A DNA stretch of 64,000 bases, from the NCBI GenBank assembly GCA_022315425.1, contig JAIUPT010000039.1, positions 1,054,001 through 1,118,000 on the forward strand, written 5' to 3'. This stretch comes from Pseudevernia furfuracea (Eukaryota; Ascomycota; Lecanoromycetes; Lecanorales; Parmeliaceae). A model generated the notes under the pieces. That model did not search any database and had not been told where the DNA came from. It was given only the letters and a program-made list of their open reading frames with translations. The position numbers were made by a program, and so were the translations under genes. Positions 11,272-23,397 of the stretch are shown here, one piece after another (the stretch's first letter is position 1; each line of letters begins with the position of its first letter).

Positions 11272-14147
11272 TTCGCGCCGTTTTAGTCATGATTCGTGGG
11301 TCGCTTACAGTCGAGGATCGAAGCTTTGATTAATTGAGGGCTGAATCAGGCAGCTACGATACTAAGGAGAACAGTAGCGAGTTTCTCGCACAGATTCCAA
11401 GGAGGCCTTTAGCAGGGATGTGCATCGAACGAGGTTGTAGACTGTCACAATGTCCCCAGAATTTGGATTTTGGACAGGATGAAGATGTCCGGTGGTGCGG
11501 TGGTGGAATGGATCAGTCGCATTTTCCAATAAAGTTGAATGGAGTTGCTTTCGAAGAGAGCAGGTGCGGAGTTTACAGTCATCTGGCCCCGATGGAACAT
11601 GCTCCCGGTGAAATTGGTGCTTGTGTATCTGTATTAACTACGGAAGCACGCTCTTACCACTAGAGACTAGCATCATGATCCGCGCTAGTCTCATGTAATC
11701 GGGCTCATCAATCAGCACCTTGTTCATTCGTTCACGTTGCAGTTTTCAGCCTCAGGATTTTCGAAATCAAATTCAATCATTTCACTGACTCACCTAGCAA
11801 TATCCGACTATGTCCGATAAGCCTTATCTACTGACGCTTCTCATGGAAATACGATGCCACATCTACTCAATCTCATTCATCTATCTTGAGGGCCGTATCG
11901 TAGACTTCATTCGCCCAAAGTCTCACTAAACCAGGAGTATTCTTTTCCTTTCCTGCTGTCAGCTCAGTCAAGAAACTCGAGAATGGCAGAGACACCTTTT
12001 CGCTTCCTCTTCGGCAACGGTTCGCCGCGTCGGACTGGCGTTTCCTTCCTCGGCATTTCAGTTTAGTCAAAATACTGCACGCACATTGTTCAGGAAGTTC
12101 TCCAGAAAGCGCAAAGATCTCTGAACGTACGAAAAGTGGCCAGCGATGACTAGGAAGTATCTCAGTGCCATTATTTGGGCAATCCGAGGGATGTTGTCTT
12201 CAAATCTAAAGACATTGAAACTTGCAGACAGCGTGCCAACAATATGCGATCATCTTGACTAGGATCGGAGCTCAGAGACATCTAAGGAGAGACTGGAGGA
12301 GTATGTCCAAGTGTTTGAGCAATTGTATATTGGGTTCGGGCAGGCGGTGGCCAAAATTGAACAGGTAAATATAATACTTGATTTGTACTTGAACTGAATG
12401 TTGATCGAATATGGTATCGTGAAGATACAACTTCTCGTTTCGGAAAAATGTCTCTTGGCTTCAACACTTGTACTACCGCCAGCTGCACTCGTGGCCTTAA
12501 AAGGTCCCCGTTATTCGCGGAATCAACATTGGAAGTATCAACTTTATGATAAAGGATCCGAGGTACGACAGCATTAAGGATGTGGAATGTTTGAAGAACG
12601 CACACCGATTCTGAAGCAGACGAGAATGGAGAATTTAAAACTGTACTGATGGGCATCGAGTCAAGGAATTCTCTAGACAACGGCGACAAAACACTGCATA
12701 GAATTAGTCTGCCAGGAGTATATAAATGGCCGTGCACCTCAAGCTCGAGACATTGATTGCTGGAAGGTACTACCCCCGGATCTGTACCTTTGCCCTACCC
12801 AGAACTTCTCGTCGTCTCTTTCCCCTCTTTATTTTTATTTTTATCAAAACATGATCATGAGAGTCTACAAATGTCGTGTAAGGTTGCGTTCGCGAGTTTC
12901 TGGCCTCGCGGTCCGCTATGCATTCTGTGTGGAATGATTTCCCTCTTTTCTCCTTTTCAGGATTTTCTAATGTTGCTCATAAGCCCAAATCTACCTGTGG
13001 TGGTGCATTATTGCTTACTTTATCTACTCCATCAAACAAGTTGAACCTTTTCAATAACCGGCTTTGTGGCGTTCCTCGTGTTTGAAAAAAAGACTGGTTC
13101 GTGGCTGCAGCGATTCAGGGACCCCTCAAAATAAGGCAAAGCTTCTTACCGAAGTAACTGGTAATAAATGTGCGGCACGACCATCTGATCTACTATCGCA
13201 TGCGAGGTCTTGGGGCCAACCGCGACTTCTACTGCTGCATACGGCGTCCCCCTTTGTAACCCAAATCGTAAAGACTTGCTAACTTACATGCAGGGCGCCT
13301 TCGGAGCGATATTTCCAACGACTGGAGACTCTCATCATCGTTATATACATGACACGCCTGAATCTGCACGAACACGAAAGGATGGGCAAATCTGGAGTAG
13401 CGTGCACTGGCCACAAGGCCGGACAGTGGGTCTATTGAACCCTCCCAACTCACCAATCAGATGCCTCAAACTCCGTCCGAGCTTCTCCAGGCGAACCAAG
13501 TACGAGGGGCGGGCCGGCTTGAATTATCATTCCGACAAAGTGGAGGTGTGTGGGGGAACGTGGCACAGCTGGCTTCAAGATCCCTGACCCCAGCCCTCTA
13601 TGTTTGAGTTCATTGGTCTCTAACCGCATCAAGCTTGGCCTCGCGTTGTATTGCACGAGCTTGATGTAGGAACCACAGCTTTTACCAGGCCAAGCGTATT
13701 TTCATTGCATCCAGCCTGGAATCCAACACTGTCATTTCGGGCTCGAAGAGAGACTAGCTCATGGCAACGTTGGCTTTAGCTTTGAGATTTACACCTGCAG
13801 CATGGTTTCGACTGGGAAGTGGCCTTCCCCATACCTAATGGAGCTCGTCATACGTCAAAAATTGTTGTACATCGCTATCACTAATTGGCGGTAATAATAA
13901 TAAAAACGAATAACCATACGGGATATCGACCTAGTTGTTCCAGAGACACGGGAAGAGCGACGCATCTGTGGGTTCTTGAACTACTGTAGCTTGACCCAAA
14001 ACGTTGCGCTACCCATCTTGACATTATTATTCATTGCTGTCTTTTGCACTCCTCTCAAAACCATGGATCCGACTGAGTTCCCTATGGACAAGGCACGAGG
14101 TGGCGACATCGCGCATCCACATCAATAGCATTTCACACACAGGCGCC
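11272..14147. other. Gene-poor stretch, no supported gene
   Basis: About 2.9 kb in which every open frame is short, unspliceable as far as I can see, and without recognisable domains. The longest (minus 12737-12282, plus 13210-13587) show no signal peptide, motif or codon bias. It could hold unannotatable gene remnants or non-coding transcripts. Confidence 0.5.
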
Positions 14148-15896
14148 ATGGCGGACACACCTCCTTCTGGGATTGACTTGAACGCGGATCAAGGGCCGAG
14201 ACTGGTTGGATCCATGGTCACTCTAATAGTACTGCCAACACTGTTTGTTGTTGCGCGCCTAGTATCCAGAAAAGTCGCTCGCGCGGGTTACTGGTGGGAT
14301 GACCTTCTTGTGGTCTTCGCATGTGTCAGTGATGCCTCGAGTTGGAGAATCTTGGATGCGCATTGCTGAAAAATATCGTCTAGGCCTTGTGCTACATTCA
14401 ATGCATATGCGTCCTAATCTGTCAGTACTCAAGACCGGCAACAATGTTACACTGGGCTAACGTTTTCCTAGCGGAACGACGCAATGACTTCGGCAAACAT
14501 ATATATGGCCTCAAAGACCCTGCTGACAATACTGTCGAGTTTCTCAAAATCCTGTACATTTACTTGATTGGATACTTCTCTGCGACATCTTTCGTCAAGC
14601 TCGCCATGTGAGCCGATCACCTCCAGCGTGAAACTTTCTCAACAATGTCGACTGACAGTATCTCCAGTATTGCATTCTATAGACGCATCTTTCCCGTACA
14701 ACAGCTCAAGCTCTTACTATTCATGGCTACCGGCATCGTGCTATGCTACTTCTTAGGGTCTCTGTTGACGGCGGTCTTCCAATGGTAAGCTCTACTTCCA
14801 ATATCGGAACGCATTGCACTTACAGACGATGCAGTCAACCAATTCATCACTTTTGGGATAGAGCGGGCCCCGGAAAGTGCGCCAACGGCGATCTCGTACA
14901 GATTGTGCCCGGAGCCATCAACTGCGTTATAGACTTCCTCATCATAATGCTTGTATGTCATTCGTGCCCCGACAATGCAACTGCAGAATACTAACAGCAA
15001 CACAGCCAATACCCCTGCTTTGGCGTCTGCGGACTACCCCTTCACAAAAAGGAGTACTGACCGGCATTTTCGTATGTGCAGGATTGTAAGTCAACCACAC
15101 AATATGCGTGCAGCCAAGAAAAGTCGCGGTTTTCACCGGTGCTCGATCTGAATGTTGATTGCGGACCGAAAAACCGCATAGGAAGCGTCTCTTCAGCCTT
15201 AAAACCCTTCAATGTTCCACGATCGCAGACCACCGTGACTGCTACTTGCTTGACCGCGCGCATCTCACATAGACACACACTCGCTAACTGCTGTTCCAGC
15301 GTCTGCATCATCAGCATCATCCGTCTCGTCGTCCTCTCTAGACTCGCCGACGTCGATGTCACATGTACGTAGCCCACATCCCCAACCCCAGAGAGCACCG
15401 CTAATCAGCAAACCCCCCAGGGAACTACGTCAACTCGGCCATCTGGTCCGCCGCCGAACCCTCCATGGGCGTCATCAGCGCCTGCATCCCCAGCCTCCGT
15501 CCCCTCGTCTCCCTCCTCACCCGCGGCACCACCCGCGGCGTCGGCGTCAGCAAGACGACGAATAAAAGCAAAAGCAAAGGCAGCGCCCAAGATACCAGCA
15601 GCGGTGCCTTGAGCATGGTATGGCGGAGTCCGAGGATCGGCGAGGACGCGCGCGAGGGATATTTTGAGCGGCTTGAGGATTCGTCCGAGGGTGGTGGGAA
15701 TGGGAATGGGGATGGGGATCGGCCGCGGTTTTTCCGGCACGAGACGAATGTGAGGGGGGGCAAGGTTGGGGGGAGGGGGGGGGAGGATGAGATCAGTCTG
15801 GAGGAGATGAACGTGCCGGTGGGGGGCATTAGGGTCAAGGACGAAGTGAGGGTTACGAGTAGTGATTGGTTGGAGTATAAGGATAAGGTGTTTTGA
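14148..15896 (+). CDS. Fungal rhodopsin-domain (PTH11-like) seven-helix membrane protein
   Basis: Eight exons (14148-14324, 14384-14420, 14472-14607, 14668-14784, 14835-14952, 15006-15085, 15300-15364, 15421-15896) encode about 401 residues. Family marks appear in order: GYWWDDLLVV after helix 1, FGKHIYGL, FVKLAIIAFYRRIFP created at the exon 3-4 junction, FQCQPIHHFWD at the exon 4-5 junction, MLPIPLLWRLR at the exon 5-6 junction, and YVNSAIWSAAEPSMGVISAC near the last helix. These are the hallmarks of the large fungal integral membrane family with a rhodopsin-like domain, whose founding member Pth11 senses surfaces in plant pathogens. The last 130 residues are a polar cytosolic tail rich in Gly, Asn and Asp. 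Such genes are highly expanded in Pezizomycotina and mostly without known ligand. Confidence 0.92.
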
Positions 15897-15989
15897 AGGA
15901 AAGGCGATTAATGTGCGTACGGTGTAATGACGCGTTTTGGGCGTTGAGACACCAAGGATCTAGGAGGGGGGAAGTTCTGTAAATACGAT

Positions 15990-17820
15990 TAACACTACCT
16001 CAAGGAGCCTAGCGCAGGTCGTGGTGATCCTTCTTTCGGTCAATTGGCAAAACTGATCACAATTGCAAGCGAAAATCAGCTGAAGACTTAAGATCACGGT
16101 CGAGCGATTCATGAACTGCAAGCGTGAAATCGAGAAGACTCTTCGAGTGCTTATGGAGTGCAAATTGTAGGAACCACTGTCAGGCCGCTTCTTTCCGATA
16201 TATTATGTCGATCTTATCGAGTATGTGAGCGTAGAGATCTTCGAACGTAGTCAGTAAATTTCGAAGTCTCTCTTTCAATTGTTCTTGGCTGTCTTCATCG
16301 CTGATTCTTCGTATCTGGTCTTTGACGGCCAAGTCAACCCATAGAAACACACCGTCGGAGTTCTCGACAATATCGTAAATGATTCTAGGAATAGTGCCCT
16401 CAAAGACATTCTAAGGCTCTTGGGCACGGCAGACTGGACAGAACTATTTTTATATTCACGTTCTGCACCAAATCACCAAAGATTGTGATCAGTGCATCGT
16501 GATCACCCCTGAACTCGTCCAGCCCATCAAGAAATAAACACATGCGATGTGAGCTCGATACACCATGTGTGATGCTTTGGAAAATCTTTCCAAGTCGTGT
16601 CTCTGTCCAGTCTGAGAGAGGTTCGTTTTTGACCGGCAGTGGAGCGGTCTCAGGATATTCCCGGAATATCCGATAGAGGAGACCGAAGTAGTTCTACTGA
16701 ACTTTTTTGCATCGGAGTACCAGGACTCCAGAAGAAGAACTTGGGGGTGAACAGTTTTGTAACCTTTGTTCCTGCCCAGGCCTCTAGAAACTTCATGGTG
16801 CGTGGATCCTCGCAAATATAGCTCATCAAAGTCGAATTTCCCAGACCCCGCTTTGCCGGAGATCCTAGTATGTTTAGCTGAAATATGATGCAGAAAAGTA
16901 GAAACTCTTACCCCGGCCTGTTCCTAGCCGCTCCACGAAATTGGATCAAGGGCGGACTGCATCGCCAAAATCATCGAAAATCCATTGGAACGTCTCCCTG
17001 TGAGCATCGGCAATCTCTTCTTGACGAGACTCTATTACGGGAAATGAAGGTTGTGAACAAATTTTTGGAAGTCTATATGAGCATACGCTCTGTCAAATAC
17101 TGACCACCAGGGAGTTATTTCGAAGACGAGCTTAGCTCACCAACTACGTACACTCTTGTGCGGGTAGATCATCGCGAGACCGATCAGCAGCAGTCTTCTT
17201 TTGCTCGGCGATAGCGTGATCTGCTAGCGCCCCAATAGCACGTTCGGCAGGCTCAAGCTTGTCATCGTTATCAAATTGACAGACCTCCAAACGATTCGAA
17301 TTCGCAGTTAGCAGCTTCTCGCGTGTGCCAGGCAATCCCAATGTAGCAGATTTCTCATCAACAACGACCTACAGTGATTATCAGCCAAGGGTTAGTGTGG
17401 TCGGCGGAGCAGTAAAATCACCAAAGCCGTTGCCCTCACCGGAAATCTAGTGAACTTCGTGGGCTTGTCCTCACAGACTGAGACTATCTGATAGTCTTCT
17501 AGCTGATTCTTAAAGAATGCCGTCTGATTTTCCTGGAAAAGAGAAATCGACTTTGGTGACTCTATGAGGTCATTGTTCGCATCACCAGTTAGCGACAGCA
17601 CGATGTTCTTTGCAATCGCGCCGAGACCAGCTCCATGGCCGCCTTGATGTGGCACAGCGAAGAAGACAACGCCGTAAGTTACTTTCCTGAGATTGCTATA
17701 TGTGTCATCATTCTTAGCAGTGACCAGTGCATGTTTGACCACAAAGCCTCCGAGACTATGTGCGACGAAGATGATGGGGACATTGTTGCTTTTCTGTTGC
17801 CGTCTCGTTGGCACGTCTTA
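15990..17820 (-). pseudogene. NACHT/STAND (NLR-like) pseudogene with N-terminal lipase-like domain
   Basis: On the minus strand the blocks appear in gene order. First comes an alpha/beta-hydrolase start (VAHSLGGFVVKHAL, about 17760; GHSLGG-type nucleophile elbow). Then a linker (ETFQWIFDD, about 16980), a Walker A block (GKAGSGK, about 16850), a Walker B-like LFLDGLDEFRG (about 16540), and a helical tail (FLWVDLAVKDQI, about 16340). This is the architecture of fungal NLR-like proteins used in heterokaryon incompatibility and non-self recognition. Breaks: TGA at 16946-16948; a one-base excess at 16835-16840 inside the P-loop that shifts the frame; another shift near 16675; TGA at 16180-16182; and no recognisable 5' start. 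Too many lesions for introns to explain all of them, so it is a dead gene. Confidence 0.8.
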
Positions 17821-18278
17821 AATCTCATAGGTGAAATAAAGTACAAGGTATTCGCTTCTCAGTCAGCCTATCAGATCACAAAAAAGCCTGCCAAGTACCA
17901 AGCACTGCTTTAAAATTTATGTATCGTAGCTTTACTCTTACATACTTATCTTGAACACCATCCAAGTAAAACAGACGAATACACGGAAACATTGCAGACA
18001 ATTCAACAATAGAAAAGCATAAAAACGCCGTTAATCGAAAAGCTGAATGGGAAGCAGCAAGGCCGTGACTTGGTACAGTTACACTACTCTATGCGCGCTC
18101 AGCCCTACGAGGCATTAGCGCGCCTGTGGCCGTTGAGCGTGACCGACGAGACCGAGAAAGGTCAAGCAATACATAGCTAACGATATCCTGACCATGACCC
18201 TGAACAAAGTGGACATCCTCAGCTGTATCGTAGCAGTTGTAGTGCTGACGAGGAGGCCTTTTCCCACCTGAGTGCCAG
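17821..18278. other. Intergenic, upstream of the ArAE-like transporter
   Basis: About 460 bases with the lost 5' end of the NLR-like pseudogene on one side and the promoter of the transporter gene on the other. No repeat, RNA or regulatory motif was recognised. Confidence 0.4.
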
Positions 18279-21200
18279 ATGGCAGCGGAAACAGGCCCGC
18301 AGATTCACCTCAAGACACCAACCTTCAAGTCTGAAGACAAAGATGTCGAGACCACTAAGAGTCCACCCGAAGGGGCCGAGAGAATGGTTTCATCCCGAGG
18401 ATACTCGCTCTTGAGGAAACGGAATCCCAAGAGCCTACACCTTGCAGAAGAACCAAGCCCCCAACGCTTGGCTGCTGCACACGATGTTGTCCGTGGATCC
18501 TTTGCTCACACCTCTACAACCCCTCGAGGCTCTTTAGACTCCAGAGTGCTGAAGGCCTCTCCAGTACCATCGCCAAGGGTAAGTATGAGTCATCTGCAGC
18601 TTGAGCATCTCCTTCAAGTTGTAGATACAGACCTCGACGGATACGGTCTCGAGGAAACGCGGGATGGATTCTTCGACGCTTCCTTCATCCGGCCGTTACA
18701 ACGCCATCATGAGGATTTGATGAGCAAAGCAGCAGAAACTCTGCCAGATGTATTCCGGAAAAAGAATCACCCACTCTCTTTACGCCGATTCTTGCCCCAG
18801 CAATTGCGTGAAGCAAAGGCTTTCTTCCGGAGGATTAGTAGGTCTAGGGCAGGTATCCGCCTTCTGAAGACGTTTCTTGGATTCTTCATTACTTATATTA
18901 TTTGTCTAATACCAGCCTCGAGGAAATGGCTAGGCAGATACAATTACATTATGGTTGTATCGGCAATCGTCAATCACCCAGGAAGAGCGGTCGGTAGCCA
19001 GCTTGATGGTACTACTCTCACTATCCTCGGTACCGTCGCTGGCTTGGGCTGGGGGTCTCTAGCCCTCTACGTCTCCACATCTACGGCTACAGCCCAGTCC
19101 GGATATGGCGGACTATTGGCTATTTTCCTTGTCATCTTCGCTGCCCTCATCGGTTGGCTACGATGCGTCTTCATTAGGCTCTATCAAGCCGTACTTTGTG
19201 CTGGAATTGCCATTGTTTACACATGTCTAGCAGACACGTCCCAGAGTGTGGGCTGGAAAAAGGTCTTCGATTATGGCATACCGTGGGTAATAGGTCAGGC
19301 TGTTTGCCTTGTTATCGCAGTCCTAGTCTTTCCAGATGCTGGTTCAAGGTCGCTCGCGTAAGGCACTACCCCTTGCTACACGGCCAGTATTGTAGCATCT
19401 AACCCTAGTTTAGACTTGCTCTACATGGCTCGTTGAATACAACAAAAGCGGGACTTATGCTACCATCCCCGGAGATGCCGTTTCTAAAACGCAAGCTTGC
19501 CTGGGAGTTCGTCAATATCTCTCAGGCCGTTCGAGACTTCACTCTCGACTTTACTGTTTCGCGGTTCCTTCCCGATGATGTCGTATTGATACGCAACCTA
19601 ATCCAAGGTGTCATACGATCTATCTTGGCAATTACCCCTGATACAACTCTCTTTACCGAATTCGATCCTCTCGTCGAGCTAGCCTCTAAACAGAACACCG
19701 AAAGTGTGCGGCAGGGTCCCACACTCCATCATGAACGGGCCAAGCGGACAATTTGCCAGACTCTCAAGGAGCCCACCAGATTATTGGTTGACGCTATGAT
19801 AGCAAGCATCATGCGCGTAGACCAAACGATTCTTTTAATCGGCGGGCAGACAGTCGCAGAAAATGAGTCACACCTCCTTTCGCAAACCCTCGACAATCTG
19901 CGAACTGCCAAGGAAGCGTTCGACTCGGCCGACGCTCTTCTGGTCGCGCACCCCCATTTGTCGTCCGATTACGCCAAAAGTCCCGACGTGATACAGCTTT
20001 TCCTGTTCGTCCACCCCGTACGTCAAACGGTAGACAAAGTTGAGGCTCTTGTGGCCAAGGTCTTAGAAATGCAGCAGGCGAAAAGGAAATGGAGAATTCG
20101 TGCACCGTCTTACCCCTTCTCCAAAGCCATCATGCGGACTAATGCTCAGGTACGACATGATCGAGGAGGCCTGACAGCGGGCTTTTACTTTCGCAGCAAG
20201 AGACAACTGGATAGGGCAATGGCAGAACTCCAGAGCAGTGCCTACATCCCGGCGGCAAGACATGCAGCAGGAGGGCAGGGATTGAAGGATGCGCCAGAAC
20301 AGCCGCAAGTGATTGGAGAGTACCAAAAAGAACAGGAATACGAGCATGGCAAGAGTTCCGGCAAAGCCCCTTTTCGGTATCGAGCGTGGGAGGTATTACA
20401 CCGCTTGCAAGGGTTCGAGTCCAGATTCGCTTTCAAAGTCACCCTGGTCACTACGCTACTTTCTGTCCCTGCCTGGCTTCCACAGAGTCGAGGATGGTGG
20501 AACGACAACGAGAGCTGGTGGACTGTAGTCACCGTATGGGCTATGATGCATCCTCGCGTTGGCGGAACCTTCCAGGATCTAGCCGTGCGCACCTTTTGCG
20601 CTGCCATCGGCGCGATATGGGGTGGGCTCGCCTACGCAGCAGACAATGGAAACCCATACGTGATGGCGGTGTTCGCCGCGGTCTACATGATACCGATGCT
20701 TTACCGATTCTCGCAAAGTTCGCATCCTCGTTCCGGAATAGTTGGATGCTTAAGCTTCACCGTGGTCTCCTTGAGCGCCTCCACTCAGGGTGGCTACCCC
20801 TCCATCGCCACCATCGCCTGGACTAGAGGCGTTGCTTTTATCGTGGGATTAGTAGCCGCCTTGACCGTCAACTGGGTCCTCTGGCCTTTCGTCGCCCGCC
20901 ACGAGCTCAGGAAATCTTTATCCGGCACGATGCTCCATTCCGCCATCCTCTACCGAGGCGTCATAGCCAAATACATCTACTACACCAAAGGCGAAGAACC
21001 CGGTCCAAGGGACATCGCCAGGTCCGAAATGCTCGAAGGCCGTCTCCGCGAAGGTTTCGTGCGGATGCGGCAGCTCATGGAGCTCACGCGGCACGAGATG
21101 CGCCTCCGAGCCCCCTTCGACCCGCTCCCGTACAGCGCCCTCATCGCGGCCTGCGAGTCCTTCTTCGAGCATCTCGTCCAGGTCCGCCAGTCGAGCCTCT

Positions 21201-21637
21201 ATTTCCAACCCAACATGCTCGCTTCCGACCCGGCGGCCGTTGCTTCCCTGACCGTTCCGCGCCGTGACGCCGTCGCTGTCATCCTCATGAATCTCTACGT
21301 CCTCGCTTGTGCCCTGCGTGCTGATAAGCCCGTGCCGAGATATCTGCCGAGTGCGGCGGTCGCTAGGAGGAGGCTGTTGAATTGTATGGATGTTGTCGAG
21401 GCGGAACAAGCTCAGCGGTCCGAGGTAGATGCCCAGGGGAAGGGGAAGGGGAAGGAGAAGGGAGAAGGAGAGGGGACGGGGCATGGAGAAGGGAAAGGCA
21501 GGAGGTGGGCGGATGTGTACCAATATGCTTTTTCGAGCGCTCTGACGGATATTGTCGAGAATTTGCAGGAAATGCAGAAGTATACGAAAGAAGTTTGTGG
21601 GGAGGTGGGGTGGGAGAGCGATGGTTTGGTGGATTAA
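18279..21637 (+). CDS. Fusaric-acid-resistance/aromatic-acid exporter-like protein (FUSC/ArAE; Bre4-like)
   Basis: Two exons (18279-19357 and 19414-21637; 56-bp intron) encode about 1100 residues. A polar N-terminus of roughly 190 residues precedes a first helix bundle (LLKTFLGFFITYIICL, then AIVNHPGRAVGSQLDGTTL). After a long hydrophilic middle a second bundle repeats the pattern: FAFKVTLVTTLLSVPAWL, then VWAMMHPRVGGTFQDLAVRT and VGLVAALTVNWVLWPF. The paired MMHPRVGG/NHPGRAVG motifs, each followed by a helix, are typical of the ArAE/FUSC fold and of fungal brefeldin-A-sensitivity Bre4-like proteins. The C-terminal cytosolic domain resembles DUF2421 and contains a charged Gly/Lys/Glu linker (about 21430-21505) before the last helix-rich part. 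Probably a plasma- or vacuolar-membrane exporter of organic anions; the substrate is unknown. Confidence 0.9.
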
Positions 21638-21796
21638 TACCATTAAAATATCTGAGTTTTTTTTTGCAGGTGATACTACTATCTATGGCCGAAATGTGGT
21701 CGGTCGTCTAGGTTTCGTTTTCTTGTTGTACATGTCGTTTTCCCTTCTCGACGAGGGCTTTTGAAAAGAGCCAGAGCCAAGATGTAGCCATTCAGT

Positions 21797-23272
21797 TCAG
21801 GCTTCGTCCATCTCCTCGTCTTCTTGCTCCTCCTCACTTCCGTCCCCGAAACCATCCCACTCCTCTTCCTCTCCCCAATCTCCTTGATCCTCTCCCTCTT
21901 CCTCGAGAATCCCGTCAAGTTCCCCAACCAATTCCATCGCATGATCCCTCAACCTCTCGTCCTCGTATTCAACCATCTCGTAAAGCTTCAGGCTCTGCCG
22001 TAACCACTCTCGACTCGAGACCATAGTCTGGGTGTAAAGAGGCTCCTCCCCCCTTTCATCCTCCACACCATCTCCACTCACATCCTTCACACCATCTCCA
22101 CTCACGTCCTTCATAACATCCTCCTCACCCGCACCATTCCCCTCCCCTCGCTTCATCCGCGCCTGCTTCTCCCCGAGCAAGTACAGACACCACCCCCCCA
22201 AATACCACGCCTCCACACTCCCATCATCCTCCAGCACCAACCTCTCCACCACCCCCACAGCCTCCTCTTCCATCTCCGCCTCCATCAACAACCTCGCCAG
22301 CGAAACCCTCGTCGCAAAATCCGGCACCGCCCCCTCCTCCGGCCCCAAATCCCGCCACACCGCCAAACTACCCCTCAACGCCTCCTTCGCCTCCGCCATG
22401 CGCACCTGCGATATCCGCACCGAAGCCAGCGTCTGCAACGGCTCCGCGCACCCCGGCGCCACGAGCAAAGCTTCCGCAACCAACCGCTCGCACTGCGTCT
22501 CCGCGCACGGATCCCAGGACAGATCCGTCATGTATACTTCTATGATCCCGCATAGAGCCCCGGCGAGCTTCTTCCGCTTCTCTGTTTCCGTTTCCGTTTC
22601 CGTTTCCGTTTCTATTCCTTCTTCCTCTTCCTCTTCTTCGTTCTCCTCTTCCGCCCCCTCCTTCCCGCCCATCGCGCCAATCTCCCGCCTCAACACCGCC
22701 GCCCCCCGCGAAAACCACTCGACGCTGTCGTGTCCGCCCTCCTCGCTCAGTTGCGCCAGCCAGAGGAACTTTTCCGCGGCGCCGCCCCCCCCACTCTGGG
22801 AAGAGGAGGGGAGGAGGCCGGAGGGGTCGAGCGCGACGGCTTGGAGGAAGTGGGTTCGCGCGGAGGCGGCCTCGCCGAGTGAGAGGTATGTTTCTGCGAC
22901 TGTGTTGAGGGCGGGTAGTAATAATGCGTTCGTCGGAGGAGGAGGAGGAGGAGGAGCGGTGGTGTCATGGACGGTAGCTTGTCGGAGGGTATCGAGGGCG
23001 TGGAGAGCGAGGGGTAGTGCGTCCTCGGCTCGCCCTTCTCGGAGTAAGGAGCCCGCTTCCGCGAGCAGGGTTGCGGGGGCCGAGGGGTTGGGCTTCAGTT
23101 CCGGTCCCGAGGCGAGTGGTGGTCGTCGTCGTTGTTGCGGTGGTCGTTTTCCCGTTTTAGTCGATCGAATGCCTCCGGGTTCTCCCCCGGGTTCTCCTGC
23201 TCGAATTTCTCGATCCGCGCCGTCATCGCGCGCTGGTAGTCTTCTTCGCGCTGCCGTTTTGCCTGCGCCCAT
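21797..23272 (-). CDS. ACL4: Acl4-like TPR protein (ribosomal protein L4 assembly chaperone family)
   Basis: One uninterrupted frame, about 491 residues from the ATG at 23272. TPR-like helical pairs are visible: LLAEAGSLLREGRAEDALPL, then AETYLSLGEAASARTHFLQA with VALDP, and later LAVWRDLGPEEG and AWYLGGWCLYLLGEKQ. The tail is strongly acidic (DWGEEEEWDGFGDGSEEEQ). TPRs followed by an acidic end match yeast Acl4, which holds newly made Rpl4 for pre-60S assembly. An internal low-complexity insert (runs of Glu and Glu-Thr pairs, about 22590-22650) and a duplicated DVSGDGV sequence lengthen it. The start is doubtful: codon bias upstream of about 23090 favours another frame (see the small ORF), so translation may begin differently. 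Confidence 0.78.
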   Translation of the reverse strand: MGAGKTAARRRLPARDDGADREIRAGEPGGEPGGIRSTKTGKRPPQQRRRPPLASGPELKPNPSAPATLLAEAGSLLREGRAEDALPLALHALDTLRQATVHDTTAPPPPPPPTNALLLPALNTVAETYLSLGEAASARTHFLQAVALDPSGLLPSSSQSGGGGAAEKFLWLAQLSEEGGHDSVEWFSRGAAVLRREIGAMGGKEGAEEENEEEEEEEGIETETETETETEKRKKLAGALCGIIEVYMTDLSWDPCAETQCERLVAEALLVAPGCAEPLQTLASVRISQVRMAEAKEALRGSLAVWRDLGPEEGAVPDFATRVSLARLLMEAEMEEEAVGVVERLVLEDDGSVEAWYLGGWCLYLLGEKQARMKRGEGNGAGEEDVMKDVSGDGVKDVSGDGVEDERGEEPLYTQTMVSSREWLRQSLKLYEMVEYEDERLRDHAMELVGELDGILEEEGEDQGDWGEEEEWDGFGDGSEEEQEDEEMDEA

Positions 23273-23397
23273 CGGCGCGACTTGGCTTCTTGGAGGGCGG
23301 GCGGATCGGGGGAAATGTTGGTGAGGAGGGTGAGGACGAGGCCGCTGCCGGGGAACCAGATGAGGGGGTTCGAGAGGTTGAGCCAGCGGGGTGGCAT
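23095..23397 (-). CDS. Small protein overlapping the ACL4 5' end in another frame
   Basis: About 100 residues, starting MPPRWLNLSNPLIWFPGSG. It has one hydrophobic stretch (FPGSGLVLTLLTN) followed by a charged helix rich in Arg, Lys, Glu and Gln (WAQAKRQREEDYQRAM, then RIEKFEQENPGENPEAF) and a polar tail. Third codon positions are strongly C/G-biased all along this frame, as in neighbouring genes, so it looks truly coding. It ends where the TPR frame becomes clearly coding. It could be an independent short protein, a bicistronic upstream cistron, or the true N-terminus of a gene whose frame is broken. I do not recognise the family; the single short hydrophobic segment would suit an inner-membrane or ER peptide. 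Confidence 0.55.
   Translation of the reverse strand: MPPRWLNLSNPLIWFPGSGLVLTLLTNISPDPPALQEAKSRRWAQAKRQREEDYQRAMTARIEKFEQENPGENPEAFDRLKRENDHRNNDDDHHSPRDRN

Noticed and set aside
11334..13587. Possible genes in the 11.3-14.1 kb gap
   Set aside because: Open frames are short, show no domain, no signal peptide and no splice partners that lengthen them.
22398..23324. 308-codon plus-strand frame antisense to the TPR gene
   Set aside because: Ser/Arg/Gly-rich shadow of the biased coding strand; no supporting start context or domain.
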